Made by a program: the position numbers and the translations under genes. A stretch of DNA of 64,000 bases from Nymphaea colorata (taxonomy: Eukaryota > Streptophyta > Magnoliopsida > Nymphaeales > Nymphaeaceae), in contig NC_045144.1 of the NCBI RefSeq assembly GCF_008831285.2, forward strand, positions 19,235,716 to 19,299,715, written 5' to 3'. The notes beneath the pieces are model-generated. The model was not told the DNA's origin. It saw only the letters and a program-made list of their open reading frames with translations, and ran no database searches. Shown piece by piece: positions 61,701 through 64,000 of the stretch; position 1 is the stretch's first letter; each line of letters begins with the position of its first letter.

Positions 61701-62937
61701 GATCTTTTTAACTTCAAATGATGCCGGTTCCTTTATCTTTGCCTATACATTGGAAATTTCAAGATAATCAATTTTTTTTTTTTGTAGCTGGATTTACAAA
61801 AAGGCATGAGACAGACAAATTATATAAAGCCTGGTTCGTTTGACCTAGGATAAGGCCCATTTTGCCATGCCATATTTTTGTATACCTTTCCAATGTCCAC
61901 GGATTTCCTTCTTATTGCATCTCATTTACCTTTCTCTCCAACAGTATGATAAGCCTCCACCGCAATTTCCAACTCATTATAAATGATTGTCCATCGGATA
62001 GCACTCATAAAAATTTTGTTAACTCATACCTACCCTAATCATCCGCTGTAACTTCCCAGTCCATGAGAGACACCCTCTTTCAGCATTGTCACAGCCTCAA
62101 CATATACCAGCAACAAACGCTTAGCTGAAAAAATAAAAGAAATCCTACAACCATACTTTTTTGAATACCATATATTTTGTAAATTGTGAGGGACGTATCA
62201 TTATATAGCATAAGCTTCACCACAGAGGGTGATGCTGCAACCTTAAAAATGAAAACCTAAAGGCCAACTATTTTACACAACCGTAAAAGAGACATCGTTA
62301 CATCTCTATAACGGGAAACGGTGTATATAATATGAATGGTTCAAATAGCACATTCCAAAATTACTTAAGATACAAAATGAAGACTCCAGCCTTTGAATCA
62401 TAATTCCAATAAAACAAACCACATACACTCAAACAGCAGAACAACCGATACCATCTTCATTCTTTTAAACAGTAAGCACAAGAAAACCAAAAACACAAAG
62501 GTTAAATAGCTTTTCTACTGTTATTTATCAGAACCACTAACCGAATAAATTTTCGGTTGCCCAATTCAGATAATTGAGCTCGTCGGCTTTCTTCCCACCA
62601 AAATTCAAACCCTAAACGCCTGAAGAAACGAACTCCTTACCTTAGTCCCACGCTGCCTCACAATGATCGCTCCTGGTTTGGCCACCTGATCACCATAGAT
62701 CTTCACCCCGAGCCTCTGCCCCCTCGAATCTCTTCCATTCTTCGTGCTCCCCGCCCCTTTCTTGTGTGCGGCCTCGATCGACAGGGGGGACCTCGCCGGG
62801 AACGAGACAGAGCACCTGTTATTGAGATAAGGCGCTCCGATATCGCCTCTGAGATAGGAAGACGACGAACTGGGGCTCAAAGAGAGCCCTCTGAAAGATG
62901 CAGCCAAGCCGAAGCTCATAGCCGCGGTGGAAGCCAT
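58714..62937 (-). CDS. RPL27: Plastid large-subunit ribosomal protein bL27
   Basis: bL27 is a component of the 50S plastid ribosome near the peptidyl-transferase centre, where its N-terminus contacts tRNA. Three exons (minus strand): 62641-62937, 58957-59058 and 58714-58890, giving 191 residues in phase. Residues 1-56 are Ser-rich and act as a transit peptide; the mature protein starts near [20 protein letters not shown]. The bL27 signatures [40 protein letters not shown] and [16 protein letters not shown] follow. A C-terminal extension of about 45 residues ([20 protein letters not shown] onward) goes beyond the bacterial length, as in other plant plastid bL27 proteins. The first intron is very long (3582 bp) and splits the domain between GTK and FHPG. 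Confidence 0.96.
59059..62640 (-). other. 3.6-kb first intron of the bL27 gene
   Basis: AT-rich, with a tandem duplication at 60628-60923. No nested gene or clear complete transposon was recognised; the short open frames have no domains. Confidence 0.6.
60628..60923. repeat. 134-bp tandem duplication in the bL27 intron
   Basis: The text CTGAAGCATGATCCCTTGCA through ATTGACAGTAATATACTTAG to TTTCATGTATCTGCAG occurs at 60628-60761 and again from 60762. The second unit has an extra internal duplication of about 27 bp around ATATCCATGTCAATAT. The units are otherwise almost identical, so the event is recent. Confidence 0.9.
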
Positions 62938-64000
62938 TCCTCTCTCTCCTCCCTCTCTTCTTCGCCTATTGATTCTCTGCAGACCGATCGGAAAGGAAAT
63001 AAATAATGAAAGCCAGCGAGAGCGAGAGCGAGAGCGAGTGAGAGAGAGAGAGGGAACGACCTTATCTCTTCAGAGAAGACGCAGACGAACGTTTGGCGCC
63101 ACGAATGCCAAGACAGTGGCGCAATGGCATCGTTAAGCAGCAAAGCTGCAAAAGAATCGGGTTTGAACAACATATATAATATCCAAATCCAAAACCGAGC
63201 CATTGCAATTGGAGGTTCGGAAACCCGAGAAAAATATATATATATATATATATTATCCAATCTGATAAAGGTCCCTGAGAATTCCGTTTGGATCTGGATA
63301 AAATGTGCTCGAGAAACACGACGTTCGCCGTATGAAATTCATACATGAATCCGATTTTTATCCAAATCCAGACAAAATCTATCCAAAGTCCAAGTTTCTA
63401 TCCTGTCGTATACACGCAGTTGATCCAAATCCAAGTTTTTTTTTTAGTATTAATCAGGAAGTTCGTTTTTTGTCGAGAAAAACTTAAGAATTCGCAATTT
63501 TAAAATTTTTAAAATTATAGAAAAATCTGTAATTTGGCTTTTATACTATTTTTTATTACAACAAACCCCAAAAATTGAAATATCATGGAACGTTTTTCCC
63601 TATCGCATTTTGGGCTTTTTTTTTTATTTTTTTTTTTTGAGTAACTAGTATTTGTGGCAGTTCCTAAACTCCTTTTTGAATTGATCAAACTCCATTTAAC
63701 TTTAATTAAATTTTTTCAAAAAGTTTAAATTCCACTCATGCATTAAACTAAGATGATAAATTTTTTGTGTATGTATGGAGATTTAATACCTGCATCTCGC
63801 ATTTAAGTTCCACCCTAAACCGGTGAAACTCAAATGTCCATGCTTTTTTTTTTTGCATATTTATTTTTCTTTATGCAGGATGGTATGTGTGTGAGTACGA
63901 TAATAAGATAATGTTCATGAGATAATAAAAAAATTATAATATAATAAGATAACAGAAGAAAACATAAATATGAAATAATATTTATGAGATAACGCTAAAC
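62938..64000. other. Upstream region of the bL27 gene
   Basis: A leader with a GA-rich run (about 63018-63052, GAGAGCGAGAGCGAG words) is followed by a short TA tract (about 63234-63254). An ATCCAAATCC/CCAAATCCAG-rich fragment (about 63260-63440) leads into AT-rich DNA to the window end, with a GATAATAAGATAAT-rich stretch from about 63895. Confidence 0.45.

Overview
This is nuclear DNA of a flowering plant. The evidence is: genes split by many GT-AG introns, two nuclear-encoded plastid proteins with transit peptides, a GPI-anchored lipid-transfer protein, a heavy-metal-associated isoprenylated protein (a plant family), an intronless nuclear tRNA-Ser(AGA), and AT-rich intergenic DNA full of short TIR elements and TA microsatellites. 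The first exons of the lipid-transfer, OTU and HIPP genes are clearly GC-richer than their introns and later exons. That fits a monocot or early-diverging angiosperm, but the species cannot be read from the sequence.

Layout. 1-11.4 kb is a segmentally duplicated, gene-poor block. Copy A (1 to about 2600, running off the left edge) recurs as copy B (about 8640-11275). Between and inside the copies lie an unrecognised two-exon gene end (4889-5852) with decayed relatives, a 411-bp foldback element, a 423-bp hAT-type MITE with perfect 8-bp target duplications, a 149-bp minisatellite and a solo Copia-type LTR present only in copy B. 13.5-18.0 kb (+) is a complete 10-exon plastid glucose-6-phosphate dehydrogenase. 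20.0-23.7 kb (-) is a complete 4-exon OTU-family cysteine protease, with tRNA-Ser(AGA) (+) just upstream of it. 26.7-37.2 kb (+) is a complete HTATSF1/CUS2-type splicing factor with a GYF-like N-terminus and two RRMs. 40.2-41.9 kb (-) is a complete two-HMA-domain HIPP ending in a CaaX box. 41.9-53.6 kb is a long intergenic region of short repeats. 53.7-56.9 kb (+) is a GPI-anchored lipid-transfer protein. 58.7-62.9 kb (-) is plastid ribosomal protein bL27 with a 3.6-kb first intron.

The six complete genes are independent housekeeping or stress genes, not a pathway or operon: plastid NADPH supply, deubiquitination, U2 snRNP/spliceosome assembly, metal handling, cuticle lipid export and plastid translation. 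For each of them the exon lengths, splice phases and stop codon close into one uninterrupted frame (598, 326, 483, 281, 191 and 191 residues).

I found no autonomous transposase or reverse-transcriptase reading frame, no CRISPR array and no evidence of a previously undescribed system. The most interesting items are the duplicated block, whose insertions can be ordered in time by presence or absence between copies; the orphan gene end with its intron MITE; and a serine at a redox-regulatory cysteine position of the plastid G6PDH.
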